NCBI GenBank assembly: GCA_040839025.1
Contig: JBFPJN010000001.1
Span: 248,001 to 312,000, forward strand
Direction of reading: 5' to 3'
Source: Alphaproteobacteria bacterium LSUCC0719
GTDB taxonomy: Bacteria > Pseudomonadota > Alphaproteobacteria > Puniceispirillales > Puniceispirillaceae
Length of the DNA: 64,000 nt
Shown here: piece by piece, positions 16,279 through 24,592 of the stretch
Layout of the letters: every line of letters starts with the position of its first letter
How positions within the stretch are numbered: the first letter of the stretch is position 1
The notes under the pieces: generated by a model
The model's input: only the letters and a program-made list of their open reading frames with translations
Database searches by the model: none
Told to the model about the DNA's origin: nothing
Made by a program: the position numbers and the translations under genes

Positions 16279-16905
16279 TCAGTTGGCCGTCTCGTCTTCC
16301 AGCAGCTTGAGGCCGGATTCGCCGGCCTCGCCCACGCTGTCGCTGGTATCCTTAAGGTCCTTGGCGGTGTCACTGGCTTCAGGAAGATTGTCGACAATGC
16401 GATCGCGCATTTCGGACGGCAGCAGCCCGGACATCAGGTGCGCGCTGTCACGAAGCATGGGGGTTGCTGTGGCCTCTTTCACCATATCGGGAAGCTTGTC
16501 CTCGCCTTCGGCCACGACAACCGCACCCGTATAGATGATCACGGCGATCAGAAACCCGCGGATCAAACCGAACAGAAACCCCAGCCAGCGATCGAGCCCG
16601 CCAAGCCCGGCCTTGCTGAGCCCGGGTGACACCAGCGAGGCAAACGCAAACCACAGCACGACGGCAACCACAAACGGCACACCCCAGGCAAGTGCCTGAC
16701 TGATTCCCTCGATCCTGATGAGCTTGGTCAGGGCCGGTTCCAGATAGGGGGCGCTGAGTTTGGCGGCGATAAAGGAGATCGGCCATCCGGCAAGGCCAAA
16801 AAGCTCGCGTGTCATACCGCGAAGCGTTGCCAGCCCGCCTGATACCAGCAACAGCAGCAACGCGCCGTAATCAATAAGGGTGAGGGCGGACAGATCGAAA
16901 CTCAT
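16279..16905 (-). CDS. cvpA: CvpA family membrane protein
   Basis: A 208-residue inner-membrane protein with four membrane segments (about residues 11-29, 37-50, 70-92 and 104-128) in the CvpA pattern, including TLRGMTRELFGLAGW and DRWLGFLFGLIRGFL. A hydrophilic acidic tail follows from residue 130. CvpA is named for colicin V production in E. coli and is linked to envelope stress; its molecular role is open. Its place directly before purF is the same as in E. coli and in most alphaproteobacteria. Confidence 0.92.
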   Translation of the reverse strand: MSFDLSALTLIDYGALLLLLVSGGLATLRGMTRELFGLAGWPISFIAAKLSAPYLEPALTKLIRIEGISQALAWGVPFVVAVVLWFAFASLVSPGLSKAGLGGLDRWLGFLFGLIRGFLIAVIIYTGAVVVAEGEDKLPDMVKEATATPMLRDSAHLMSGLLPSEMRDRIVDNLPEASDTAKDLKDTSDSVGEAGESGLKLLEDETAN

Positions 16906-16936
16906 CAGATTCGCGCTCCAGAATGGCTGGTCACTG

Positions 16937-18307
16937 TCATGCTACACCGCCCATGATTTCAATCAACTCTGCAAGTGTGGCCGGCTGCGCCAGCGACAAT
17001 CCCTGCGGCGTGGCAAGTTTCTTGCGCGGACGCGGCATCACCGCCATGTCAAAGCCAAGCTTGGCGGCTTCCTTGAGGCGGGCGTCGGCCTGCGCCACCT
17101 GACGCAGTTCGGCTGACAGGGCCACTTCACCGAAAAATACGCTTCTGGGCGGTGCCGGCCTGCCGCTGACAGACGACAACAGGGCTGCCGCCACGGCCAG
17201 ATCAGCTGCGGTTTCGGACACTTTGAACCCGCCTGCCACGTTCAGGAAAATATCACGTCCTGACAAGGGGACCCCGCAACGTGCCTCGAGTACGGCCGTC
17301 AGCATGGCAAGGCGGCTGCTGTCCCAGCCGACAACATTGCGGCGCGGCGATGCAAGGGTGGATGGCGCGACAAGCGCCTCGATCTCGACCAGCACAGGAC
17401 GACTTCCCTCGATGCCGGCAAAGACGACCGCACCCGTAACCTCGTCCCGGCGATCGGCAAGGAACAGTTCCGACGGGTTCTGCACTTCGGCAAGACCGGC
17501 CTCGACCATCTCGAAGACACCGATCTCGTCAGTGGCGCCGAACCTGTTCTTCACACCGCGGAGAATACGGAAATGATGCGACCTGTCGCCTTCGAAATGA
17601 AGAACCGTGTCGACCATATGTTCCAGAACCCGTGGGCCGGCGATTGCGCCATCCTTGGTGACATGGCCAACCACCAGAAGCGCCACGTCATGGATTTTCG
17701 CGGCGCGGATCAATTCCTGCGCGGTGGCCCGGACCTGGCTGACCGTGCCGGGCGCTGAATCCAGCGTCGGCAGGTACATTGTCTGGATTGAATCAATGAC
17801 GATGATATCCGGCCCGTCCCTGCCACCGATGGAGGCGGCGATGTCGGCGGCATTTGTCGTTGTCGCAAGATCTACATCGGCATTGCCCAGCCCAAGGCGG
17901 CGGGCCCGCATTCGCACCTGTTCGGCTGATTCCTCGCCTGACACATAGGCTGTCTTGAACCCGGCCCCGGCGAGGCGACAGACCAGCTGCAGCAACAGCG
18001 TCGACTTGCCGATCCCCGGGTCGCCGCCAATCAGTGTTGCCGACCCTTTGACCAGCCCGCCACCGGCAACACGATCAAATTCGGCCATGCCGGTTTGCAT
18101 GCGCGGGGGTGGTTTGACGTCAGCCGATACGGCAAGGGGCTGCATGTCCACCCGGCGTCCGGTGGCTTTCTTGCCTGGGCCGGAAGGTGCCTCAACGCGT
18201 TCCTCTACAAGCGTGTTCCAGGCGCCACAATGGTCGCAGCGGCCGGACCATTTGCGATGAGCCCCGCCACATTGCTGGCATACATAGCTGACTGCCCCCT
18301 TTGCCAT
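16937..18307 (-). CDS. radA: DNA repair protein RadA
   Basis: A 456-residue RadA (Sms): a RecA-like branch-migration ATPase. Zinc finger C10-x2-C13 and C24-x2-C27, Walker A GDPGIGKS at 95-102, the RadA-specific KNRFG at 253-257, and a C-terminal Lon-like domain (about 290-456). Length is normal. The ATG overlaps the stop of the upstream ABC ATPase gene as ATGA. cvpA begins 31 bases downstream. Confidence 0.97.
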   Translation of the reverse strand: MAKGAVSYVCQQCGGAHRKWSGRCDHCGAWNTLVEERVEAPSGPGKKATGRRVDMQPLAVSADVKPPPRMQTGMAEFDRVAGGGLVKGSATLIGGDPGIGKSTLLLQLVCRLAGAGFKTAYVSGEESAEQVRMRARRLGLGNADVDLATTTNAADIAASIGGRDGPDIIVIDSIQTMYLPTLDSAPGTVSQVRATAQELIRAAKIHDVALLVVGHVTKDGAIAGPRVLEHMVDTVLHFEGDRSHHFRILRGVKNRFGATDEIGVFEMVEAGLAEVQNPSELFLADRRDEVTGAVVFAGIEGSRPVLVEIEALVAPSTLASPRRNVVGWDSSRLAMLTAVLEARCGVPLSGRDIFLNVAGGFKVSETAADLAVAAALLSSVSGRPAPPRSVFFGEVALSAELRQVAQADARLKEAAKLGFDMAVMPRPRKKLATPQGLSLAQPATLAELIEIMGGVA

Positions 18308-19110
18308 CAGCCGCGTCGTGCCTCGGCCTGCGCGGCAAGGGTCAGTGGTCCGTCGGCAAGACCATGCACAAATTGATGCACCTCCTCGACGCCACTATTG
18401 TCCATCTCGCTTGCCGGTCCACACCAGATGATCACCCCATTATGCACCATCGCCACCTTGTCGGCGATCCGCCTTACCGAGGCCATGTCATGGCTGATGG
18501 TCATCGCTGTCGCGCCAAGCCTGTTAACGGAATCGATGATCAGCCTGTCGATGACGCCGCCGGTGATCGGGTCAAGCCCGGATGTCGGTTCGTCGAACAG
18601 CAGGAATTCAGGCTTGTCGGCGATGGCGCGGGCCAGGGCAACGCGTTTCTGCATGCCGCCCGAAAGCTCGGCCGGAAACTGGTCGATGACATGCGTCGCC
18701 AGCCCAAGTTGGGTAATGGTATCCGCCGCTGAATCACGTGCCTGCTGGCGGGTCATATGCTGGCGCTGGCGTAACCGGAAGGTCACATTCTCCCAGATGG
18801 GCAGCGAGTCAAACAGCGCCCCGAACTGGAATGTCATGCCAAAGCGCTGGCGTATGGTTTCCAGCTGCTGGCGACTGGCATTGATCATTTCCTCGCCATC
18901 GACCCGGATCGATCCGCCATCTGCCTGTATCAGCCCCAGCAGGCATTTCAGTGTCACCGACTTGCCGCATCCCGAGGTGCCGATAATGGCCAGTGATTCC
19001 TTGGCTGCCACCTCAAGATCGATACCGCGAAGCACTTTCTTGTCGCCAAAGGATTTGGTCACGCCCTGCATGACGATCTTTGGTTGGGTGTCTGTGTTCG
19101 TGGCTGTCAT
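18307..19110 (-). CDS. MlaF-type ABC transporter ATP-binding protein
   Basis: A 267-residue ATPase of the phospholipid-transport (Mla/MCE) group. Walker A GTSGCGKS at 44-51, signature LSGGMQKRVALARA, Walker B FLLFDEPTSGLDP and the H-loop TISHD are intact. It pairs with the MlaE-type permease gene 7 bases upstream. The expected MCE/MlaD substrate-binding gene is not next to it; radA follows with a 4-base overlap. Likely role is glycerophospholipid movement between the membranes. Confidence 0.92.
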   Translation of the reverse strand: MTATNTDTQPKIVMQGVTKSFGDKKVLRGIDLEVAAKESLAIIGTSGCGKSVTLKCLLGLIQADGGSIRVDGEEMINASRQQLETIRQRFGMTFQFGALFDSLPIWENVTFRLRQRQHMTRQQARDSAADTITQLGLATHVIDQFPAELSGGMQKRVALARAIADKPEFLLFDEPTSGLDPITGGVIDRLIIDSVNRLGATAMTISHDMASVRRIADKVAMVHNGVIIWCGPASEMDNSGVEEVHQFVHGLADGPLTLAAQAEARRG

Positions 19111-19117
19111 CTGTTCA

Positions 19118-19891
19118 TCATCCGAAAAACAGCGCTGTGACGATATAGTTGGCGATCAGGATCAGAATTGATGCCGACACGACAGCGTTGGTGGTCGCCC
19201 GGCCAACGCCTTCGGCACCGCGCCCGGAATGATAGCCATGATAGCATCCCATAAGCGCAATCAGGAAGCCGAACACGGCGGCTTTCACCAGACCCAGCGT
19301 CACATCCGAAATTTCGAGATATTCCAGGGTCCGGCTGAGATAGATCGACGGGTTGAAACCAAGCCTGTAGACGCCGACCAGATAGCCGCCAAACACCCCG
19401 ATCATATCGCCGATCAGCACCAGAAACGGAAGACATACCGTTCCGGCAACAATGCGCGGGGCGACAAGATACTGCATCGGGCGGGTCGACAGCGTGTCCA
19501 GCGCGTCGATCTGGTCGGTAACCCGCATGGTGCCGATTTCCGCCGCCATTGAAGCGCCGATCCGTCCGGCCACCATCAATCCGGCAAGAACCGGGCCCAG
19601 CTCGCGGGTGACCGAAAGCACAACAACGGTGGCCACCGTGTCTTCAGCCGAAAAGCGGGCAAAACCGGTATAGGATTGCAGCGCCAGCACCATCCCGGAG
19701 AACAGCGTGGTCAGCCCCACGACTGGAAGCGAAAAGTATCCGATATCAATGATTTGCCGGCCAAGTTGACGAAGATAGTAGGGGGGCAGAAACGTCCAGC
19801 GGATCGCCGCCAGTGTGAACAGCGTCAAACGGCCAATGGCGGCCAGAAAGGCCAGGGTTGTTCGGCCGATATTCTGCAGAAACCCGATCAT
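19118..19891 (-). CDS. MlaE-type ABC transporter permease
   Basis: A 257-residue MlaE-family permease with about five or six membrane helices. Family motifs include YFSLPVVGLTTLFSGMVLAL, ELGPVLAGLMVAGRIGAS, EIGTMRVTDQIDAL and the final GCYHGYHSGRGAEGVGRATT. A GGAAAGAGA site sits directly before the ATG. It works with the downstream ATPase. alr lies upstream on the same strand with a gap of about 110 bases. Confidence 0.93.
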   Translation of the reverse strand: MIGFLQNIGRTTLAFLAAIGRLTLFTLAAIRWTFLPPYYLRQLGRQIIDIGYFSLPVVGLTTLFSGMVLALQSYTGFARFSAEDTVATVVVLSVTRELGPVLAGLMVAGRIGASMAAEIGTMRVTDQIDALDTLSTRPMQYLVAPRIVAGTVCLPFLVLIGDMIGVFGGYLVGVYRLGFNPSIYLSRTLEYLEISDVTLGLVKAAVFGFLIALMGCYHGYHSGRGAEGVGRATTNAVVSASILILIANYIVTALFFG

Positions 19892-20001
19892 TCTCTTTCC
19901 GGTCGGTTGCGGTCATGAATTGGCGCACGGTCCACTTTATGCCTTGGATTTCGCTGTTTGACCATCCCCAATGCCGTTGCCGTCATGCCGGGGCAACAGT
20001 T

Positions 20002-21198
20002 TCATGACGTGATAAAGCGGCGTAAGGGCCGGCGGCCAAGTTGGGTCAGGATTTCATAGCCGATGGTGCCGGCGTCATGCGCCATTCGGGCCAGGGGATA
20101 GCCGTCACCGAGGATTTCGGCGTGACTGGCGGTGGCCAGACGTCGATCATCAAGGTCGGTGACATCGACGGTGATGCTGTCCATCGAAACCCGCCCGATC
20201 ACCGGTGCCGGCATGCCGGCGATCGTGACCATTGCCCGGTTGCCAAGGCTGCGGGGATAGCCGTCCGCATAGCCGACACCAAGCGTGAAAATACGGGAAT
20301 CGCGGGTCAGCTGATGGGTGCCGTTATACCCGATCCGGTCACCGGCACGGGCGTTGCGACGTTGCAGGATGCGCGCCTGCCAGACAACTGCGGGGCGAAG
20401 ATCGCCGGCCTGTGCTGTCTGTTCGGCTGTACCATCGAGACCTGCCGGGTGAAGACCATAAAGGGCGATGCCAGGCCGGTTCAACGCCATGTGGAAGGCG
20501 CCGCCCCGAAGTGTGCCGCCACTGTTGGCAAGGCTGGCCGGCAGATCCGGAAGCGCGGCGCACAGGCGACCGAAGCTGGCAAGCTGGCTGTCATTGGCGT
20601 CATCGGCAAGGTCTTCACCAGCACTCAGATGGCTCATCAGAAGCTGCACACCCATATCGGCAAGCGGATTTTCGCCACCATCGATGCGGTCCAAAAGCCA
20701 TGCTGTCTCGTCCGGATCGAGGCCAAGCCGCGTCATCCCGGTATCGACATGCAGCGCGGCACCGGGCGGCGACCCTTCAGCGGATGACAGGCTTGCCTCA
20801 CGCCAGCGCATCAGCTGATCAAGGCTGTTGATCACCGGCATGATTTCGGCGCTGATGAAATCTGCTTCCTGTCCGGGGTGACAGCCACCAAGGACAAATA
20901 TACGGCATTCACCCTGTCCCACGTCGGGCAGCGCCAAGTTGAGTGCCGCGCGAAGTGCGCGGGCTTCCGCAAGCGACATGACGAAAAAGGTCCGGCATCC
21001 GGCTGTCGCCAGCGCCGGTGCCAGCGTGGCGGCACCAAGTCCATAGGCGTCGGCCTTGACCACGGCTGCCGTTTCCGTCCGGTTCCCTGAAAGACTGTCG
21101 AGATAACGCCAGTTCGCAACAACGGCACCAATATCAATGGTGATCACGCTGTCGGCATGGCCGAAATCTGGCGCATCGGAGATCATGGTGCCGGGCAT
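20002..21198 (-). CDS. alr: Alanine racemase
   Basis: A 398-residue PLP-dependent racemase giving D-alanine for peptidoglycan. The Schiff-base lysine is K48 in VVKADAYGLG, the catalytic tyrosine of the second domain lies in DRIGYNGTH, and the C-terminal beta domain shows GRVSMDSITVDVTD. Length is normal. The start could also be the ATG four codons later. It follows dnaB after 15 bases, so the two are probably co-transcribed, as in many alphaproteobacteria. Confidence 0.96.
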   Translation of the reverse strand: MPGTMISDAPDFGHADSVITIDIGAVVANWRYLDSLSGNRTETAAVVKADAYGLGAATLAPALATAGCRTFFVMSLAEARALRAALNLALPDVGQGECRIFVLGGCHPGQEADFISAEIMPVINSLDQLMRWREASLSSAEGSPPGAALHVDTGMTRLGLDPDETAWLLDRIDGGENPLADMGVQLLMSHLSAGEDLADDANDSQLASFGRLCAALPDLPASLANSGGTLRGGAFHMALNRPGIALYGLHPAGLDGTAEQTAQAGDLRPAVVWQARILQRRNARAGDRIGYNGTHQLTRDSRIFTLGVGYADGYPRSLGNRAMVTIAGMPAPVIGRVSMDSITVDVTDLDDRRLATASHAEILGDGYPLARMAHDAGTIGYEILTQLGRRPLRRFITS

Positions 21199-21213
21199 CG
21201 CGTGGCCGTCCGT

Positions 21214-22722
21214 CTAAAAACCTTCGGGAATCTGCGCTGCGTCGGTGAGATCGCTGAATTTGGTCAGTGATTTCTCAAAATGCAGTTCAATCAGCCCGGT
21301 CGGACCGTGGCGCTGTTTGCCGATAATCACCTCGGCCTTGTTATGCGCCTTTTCCAGCCGTTCACGATACAGATCATAACGAAGATTGAATTTCTCTTCA
21401 CTTTCGTGGGATTCACGCTCCGGTTCTTTCTTGGCGAGGTAATATTCATCGCGATAGACGAACAGCACGACATCGGCATCCTGCTCGATGGATCCTGATT
21501 CGCGGAGGTCCGACAGGTTCGGGCGCTTGTCTTCGCGCTGTTCGACAGCACGCGACAGCTGCGAGAGCGCCAGCACCGGAACATCCAGTTCCTTGGCCAT
21601 GGCCTTGAGCGCGCGGCTGATATTCGAGATTTCCTGAACGCGGTTTTCCGGACGTACGCCAAGCTGCGGTGCCAGCATTTGGAGATAATCGATCACAATC
21701 AGGCCCAGTCCGCCGGTGCGTTTCATCCGGCGGGCCCGGCTTGCCACCTGCGATACCGACAGCGCCGGCGTATCATCGATAAAGAAAGGGGCTGTCGACA
21801 GCGCGTCACTGGCCTCAATCAGGCGGTCAAACTCCTCGCTCGACAGTTGGCCCTGTCGGATGCTGTTCGAATCAATCTGCGCGCGTTCACTGAGAATCCT
21901 GATGCCAAGCTGTTCGGCCGACATCTCCAGCGAGAAGAACGCCACCGGGGCTGCCGTCTCGCCGGTCCTGGTCGTGGTCGCCACATGAAAGGCGATATTG
22001 GTCGCCAGCGCCGATTTACCCATTGCCGGGCGGCCGGCAAGGATGATCAGGTCGGATTTGTGAAGGCCACCCATCTTGGTGTTCAGGCCGGTAAGACCCG
22101 TGCTGTAGCCGGACAGGCCGCCATCGCTCTTGCGGGCAATCGCCGCCTGGTTGATTGCCGCCGCCGCGACTTTTTCAAAGGATTTCAGCCCGACACTTGC
22201 TTCGCCGGCTTCGGCAAGCTGGAACAGCTTTGCCTCGGCGGTCTCAATCTGTGTCATCGCGGAAACATCGACATCGGGGTGGTTGGCGTCGGTGATGACG
22301 TCATCGCCAATGCGGATCAATTCGCGGCGAAGATGCGTTTCATAGATGGTGGCCGAATAGTCGGGCGCCTGCGCCAGACTGATCACGCCATCCGCAAGCT
22401 CGCCCAGATAATCCTCGATCTCGGTTGTCTGACCTGCCTCGGTGGCGCTGAAGAAGGTTTTTAGGGTGACTGGATTTGCCAGCTGTCCGCGATCAATCAG
22501 CCGCATCATGGTGGCAAAGATCCGGCCATGAAGCGGGTCATAGAAATGTTCGGCCCGCAACCTGTCGTCAATGCGTTCCATGACATCATTGTCGAGCAGC
22601 AGGGCGCCAAGAAGATTCTGTTCAGCCGGGAGGTTGTTTGGCAGTTGGCGGGCCGTTGGAATGCCGCCGACGGTTGCCATGCCTCCGGGAAAGGCTTCGA
22701 TGTTGCTTGTTTCTTCAGACAT
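21214..22722 (-). CDS. dnaB: Replicative DNA helicase DnaB
   Basis: A 502-residue hexameric replicative helicase. N-terminal DnaB domain (about 25-130, starting NNLPAEQNLLGALL), a linker, then the RecA-like domain with Walker A GRPAMGKS at 230-237, LIVIDYLQML and ALSQLSR motifs. The segment KKEPERESHESEEKFNLRY is the usual alphaproteobacterial insertion near the C-terminus. No intein. The upstream gap contains two DnaA-box-like 9-mers (22768-22785) and the rplI terminator. Confidence 0.97.
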   Translation of the reverse strand: MSEETSNIEAFPGGMATVGGIPTARQLPNNLPAEQNLLGALLLDNDVMERIDDRLRAEHFYDPLHGRIFATMMRLIDRGQLANPVTLKTFFSATEAGQTTEIEDYLGELADGVISLAQAPDYSATIYETHLRRELIRIGDDVITDANHPDVDVSAMTQIETAEAKLFQLAEAGEASVGLKSFEKVAAAAINQAAIARKSDGGLSGYSTGLTGLNTKMGGLHKSDLIILAGRPAMGKSALATNIAFHVATTTRTGETAAPVAFFSLEMSAEQLGIRILSERAQIDSNSIRQGQLSSEEFDRLIEASDALSTAPFFIDDTPALSVSQVASRARRMKRTGGLGLIVIDYLQMLAPQLGVRPENRVQEISNISRALKAMAKELDVPVLALSQLSRAVEQREDKRPNLSDLRESGSIEQDADVVLFVYRDEYYLAKKEPERESHESEEKFNLRYDLYRERLEKAHNKAEVIIGKQRHGPTGLIELHFEKSLTKFSDLTDAAQIPEGF

Positions 22723-22767
22723 GCGTCACCCTAGCAAAAGCAAGCCGGCAATGCGTCCTGTTAGTTT

Positions 22768-22785
22768 TGTGGGTAATGGGGATAA
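22768..22785 (-). promoter_or_regulatory. Two adjacent DnaA-box-like 9-mers upstream of dnaB
   Basis: Reading the minus strand, TTATCCCCA (22785-22777) is followed directly by TTACCCACA (22776-22768). Each differs from the E. coli DnaA box TTATCCACA at one position. They lie 46-63 bases before the dnaB start. The match is by eye and binding is not shown. Confidence 0.4.
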
Positions 22786-22854
22786 GTGAAAAAAAATCGG
22801 CAGCGTCTGTGCCGGCAGGACGGCATTGCGCCCCGATGACGGGTTTCGGGCACT

Positions 22855-22883
22855 AAAAAAGCCGGGGCAAACCCCGGCTTTTT
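22855..22883 (-). terminator. Rho-independent terminator after rplI
   Basis: On the minus strand AAGCCGGGG, loop TTTG, CCCCGGCTT followed by a run of T; the plus strand is also flanked by A6. The stem is perfect. It ends the rpsF-rpsR-rplI unit, 20 bases after the rplI stop. Confidence 0.93.
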
Positions 22884-22903
22884 CATCATTCTGTGCCCTG
22901 GAA

Positions 22904-23563
22904 TCAGGCCTCCGAGTCATCACCGGCCGCATCGTCGGATGCGGTTTCTGTTTCGGCAGTCTCGGCCTCGGCGTCGGCTTCTGGGGCGCTTGCCTCGATG
23001 GCCGGAGCCTCTTCACGGGTTGCCTCTTCACTGGCCACCTCGTTGCCGTAGTCATCGTCGTCATCGTCGGCAAGGCCGGTCACGGCAACGCCGGTGCGAA
23101 GCTGGGTTTCGGCTTCGTCAAGCGAACGTGCGACATTGACGGTGACTGTCACAGTGACTTCGGGGTGCAGACGGATACGAATGTCGTGCAGGCCAAGTGT
23201 CTTGATCGACTTGTCCATGACAACCTGGGTGCGGGCAATGGTGAACCCGGCCTCGGTTACGGCATCCGAAATGTCACGCGAGGTGACCGAACCGAACAGC
23301 TGGCCCATTTCGGACGCGGCCCGGACCATGCTTACGGCAAGGCCGTCCATCTTGGCGGATTCGGTTTCAGCGTCCGACCGACGGGCAAGATTGTCAGCTT
23401 CGCGCTGTGCCTTTTCGGTTTCAAACTTTTCGCGATTTACCCTGTTGGCGCGAAGCGCCTTGCCCTGTGGCAGCAGGTAGTTGCGCGCATAGCCGGGCTT
23501 TACCGATACGACATCGCCCATCTGGCCAAGCTTTTCGACTCGTTCGAGCAGGATGATTTCCAT
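22904..23563 (-). CDS. rplI: 50S ribosomal protein L9
   Basis: L9 binds 23S rRNA and bridges ribosomes. The N-terminal domain MEIILLERVEKLGQMGDVVS and GYARNYLLPQGKA is diagnostic. The C-terminal L9 domain ends near residue 150. The protein is 219 residues, about 70 longer than usual: the tail from about residue 165 is very acidic and alanine-rich (EEAPAIEASAPEADAEAE) and probably disordered. Third gene of the rpsF-rpsR-rplI operon, closed by a strong terminator. Confidence 0.97.
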   Translation of the reverse strand: MEIILLERVEKLGQMGDVVSVKPGYARNYLLPQGKALRANRVNREKFETEKAQREADNLARRSDAETESAKMDGLAVSMVRAASEMGQLFGSVTSRDISDAVTEAGFTIARTQVVMDKSIKTLGLHDIRIRLHPEVTVTVTVNVARSLDEAETQLRTGVAVTGLADDDDDDYGNEVASEEATREEAPAIEASAPEADAEAETAETETASDDAAGDDSEA

Positions 23564-23593
23564 GATCTTGTGTCTCCTTCCTGTCGACCAGCG

Positions 23594-23848
23594 TTACGAG
23601 GTCACGTATGGCATCAGTGCCAGGAACCGCGAACGCTTGATGGCAACGGCCAGTTCACGCTGCTTTTTCGCCGAAACGGCTGAAATGCGTGATGGCACGA
23701 TCTTGCCACGCTCCGATGTGTAGCGGGCCAACAGCTTGGTGTCCTTGTAGTCGATTGTCTGCGCGTTCGGTCCCGAGAACGGGCAGGATTTGCGACGACG
23801 CCCAAAGGGACGACGAACGGCTTCGCGTTTGATTTCGAGCTGGGTCAT
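23594..23848 (-). CDS. rpsR: 30S ribosomal protein S18
   Basis: An 84-residue S18, the S6 partner on the 30S platform. Motifs [34 protein letters not shown] and [18 protein letters not shown] match the family. The single cysteine in KSCPF is the zinc-side position of S18. The GAGGAGTAGGAC ribosome site overlaps the rpsF stop, 3 bases upstream. Confidence 0.98.
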   Translation of the reverse strand: MTQLEIKREAVRRPFGRRRKSCPFSGPNAQTIDYKDTKLLARYTSERGKIVPSRISAVSAKKQRELAVAIKRSRFLALMPYVTS

Positions 23849-23851
23849 GTC

Positions 23852-24310
23852 CTACTCCTCGGTCTCGGTGTCTTCGGCAGGCGCGTCAGCAGACTCTTCA
23901 GCCTTTGCCGACTCCGCGCGTGGTGGACGGGATCCCCGGTCGCCACGGTCACCGCGCTCGCCACGGTCACCGCGCTCGCCCCGATCACCCTTGTTCTGCA
24001 TGATGATGGACGGGCCTTCCTCGACCTCTTCAATGCGAATGTTCAGGAACCGAAGAACATCCTCGTTCAGCCCCATGATCCGCTCATACTCCTTCAGAGT
24101 GGCAGCATCTGTCTCGAGGTTGAACATGATGTAGTGGCCCTTGCGGTTCTTCTTGATCCGATAGGCAAGCGACCGCAGACCCCAATATTCACGTTTGTGG
24201 ATTTTGCCACCGGCCTCGGTGATGATGCCGGCAAATTCATCGGCCATTGTTTCGACCTGTGTGGACGAAATATCCTGGCGCGCAATGAAGACGCTTTCAT
24301 ACAAGCGCAT
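23852..24310 (-). CDS. rpsF: 30S ribosomal protein S6
   Basis: S6 (152 residues) starts at the ATG at 24310, preceded by AAGGAG at 6 bases; the frame stays open to 24883 but that part is antisense to fabD. Core S6 fold: MRLYESVFIARQDIS, YWGLRSLAYRIKKNRKGHY, and RFLNIRIEEVEEGPS. After residue about 108 there is a low-complexity tail with GDRGER repeats and then an acidic EE-rich end; typical alphaproteobacterial S6 tails are of this kind. First gene of the rpsF-rpsR-rplI operon. Confidence 0.97.
   Translation of the reverse strand: MRLYESVFIARQDISSTQVETMADEFAGIITEAGGKIHKREYWGLRSLAYRIKKNRKGHYIMFNLETDAATLKEYERIMGLNEDVLRFLNIRIEEVEEGPSIIMQNKGDRGERGDRGERGDRGDRGSRPPRAESAKAEESADAPAEDTETEE
23942..23990. 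repeat. 18-bp tandem repeat coding the S6 tail
   Basis: gccacggtcaccgcgctc occurs at 23942-23959 and 23960-23977, followed by a degenerate partial copy to 23990. It encodes the GDRGER units in the S6 C-terminal extension. Copy number could vary between strains. Confidence 0.8.
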
Positions 24311-24428
24311 GCGTAACTCCTTCTGGCTTATCGTCCGCCATCTCTGTGGCGAACCAACCGGTTTCCCGGCAAGGAATGTTTCAGTGATGTAGGCATCGCC
24401 GACAGGTGTCGGGTGCGATGCAGGGTGC

Positions 24429-24456
24429 ACCATACACGAACATTTATTGCGTGCAA
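24429..24456 (-). promoter_or_regulatory. Promoter candidate for rpsF-rpsR-rplI
   Basis: Minus strand: TTGCAC (24456-24451), 16-base spacer, TATGGT (24434-24429), within a CTTGC-type -35 context common in alphaproteobacterial ribosomal promoters. It leaves a leader of about 115 bases before rpsF. The gap is shared with the divergent fabD and also contains the palindrome CCTCTAGAGG (24471-24480). Confidence 0.55.
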
Positions 24457-24592
24457 GCGAATAGTGGTGTCCTCTAGAGGTGGATTGCGGTGCCGGATCT
24501 GGCATAATTTCGCCAAATTCCATCGGCAATGACGTCGCAATTCTGGAATGACGAGCTGCCGGCCTTGATGCCGCAGTGATCAGGTGGAGTGA

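Noticed and set aside
19892-19980. Short ORF of 25 codons ending at the mlaE start
   Set aside because: Very short, very basic, and without a ribosome site; could be a leader peptide but nothing supports that.
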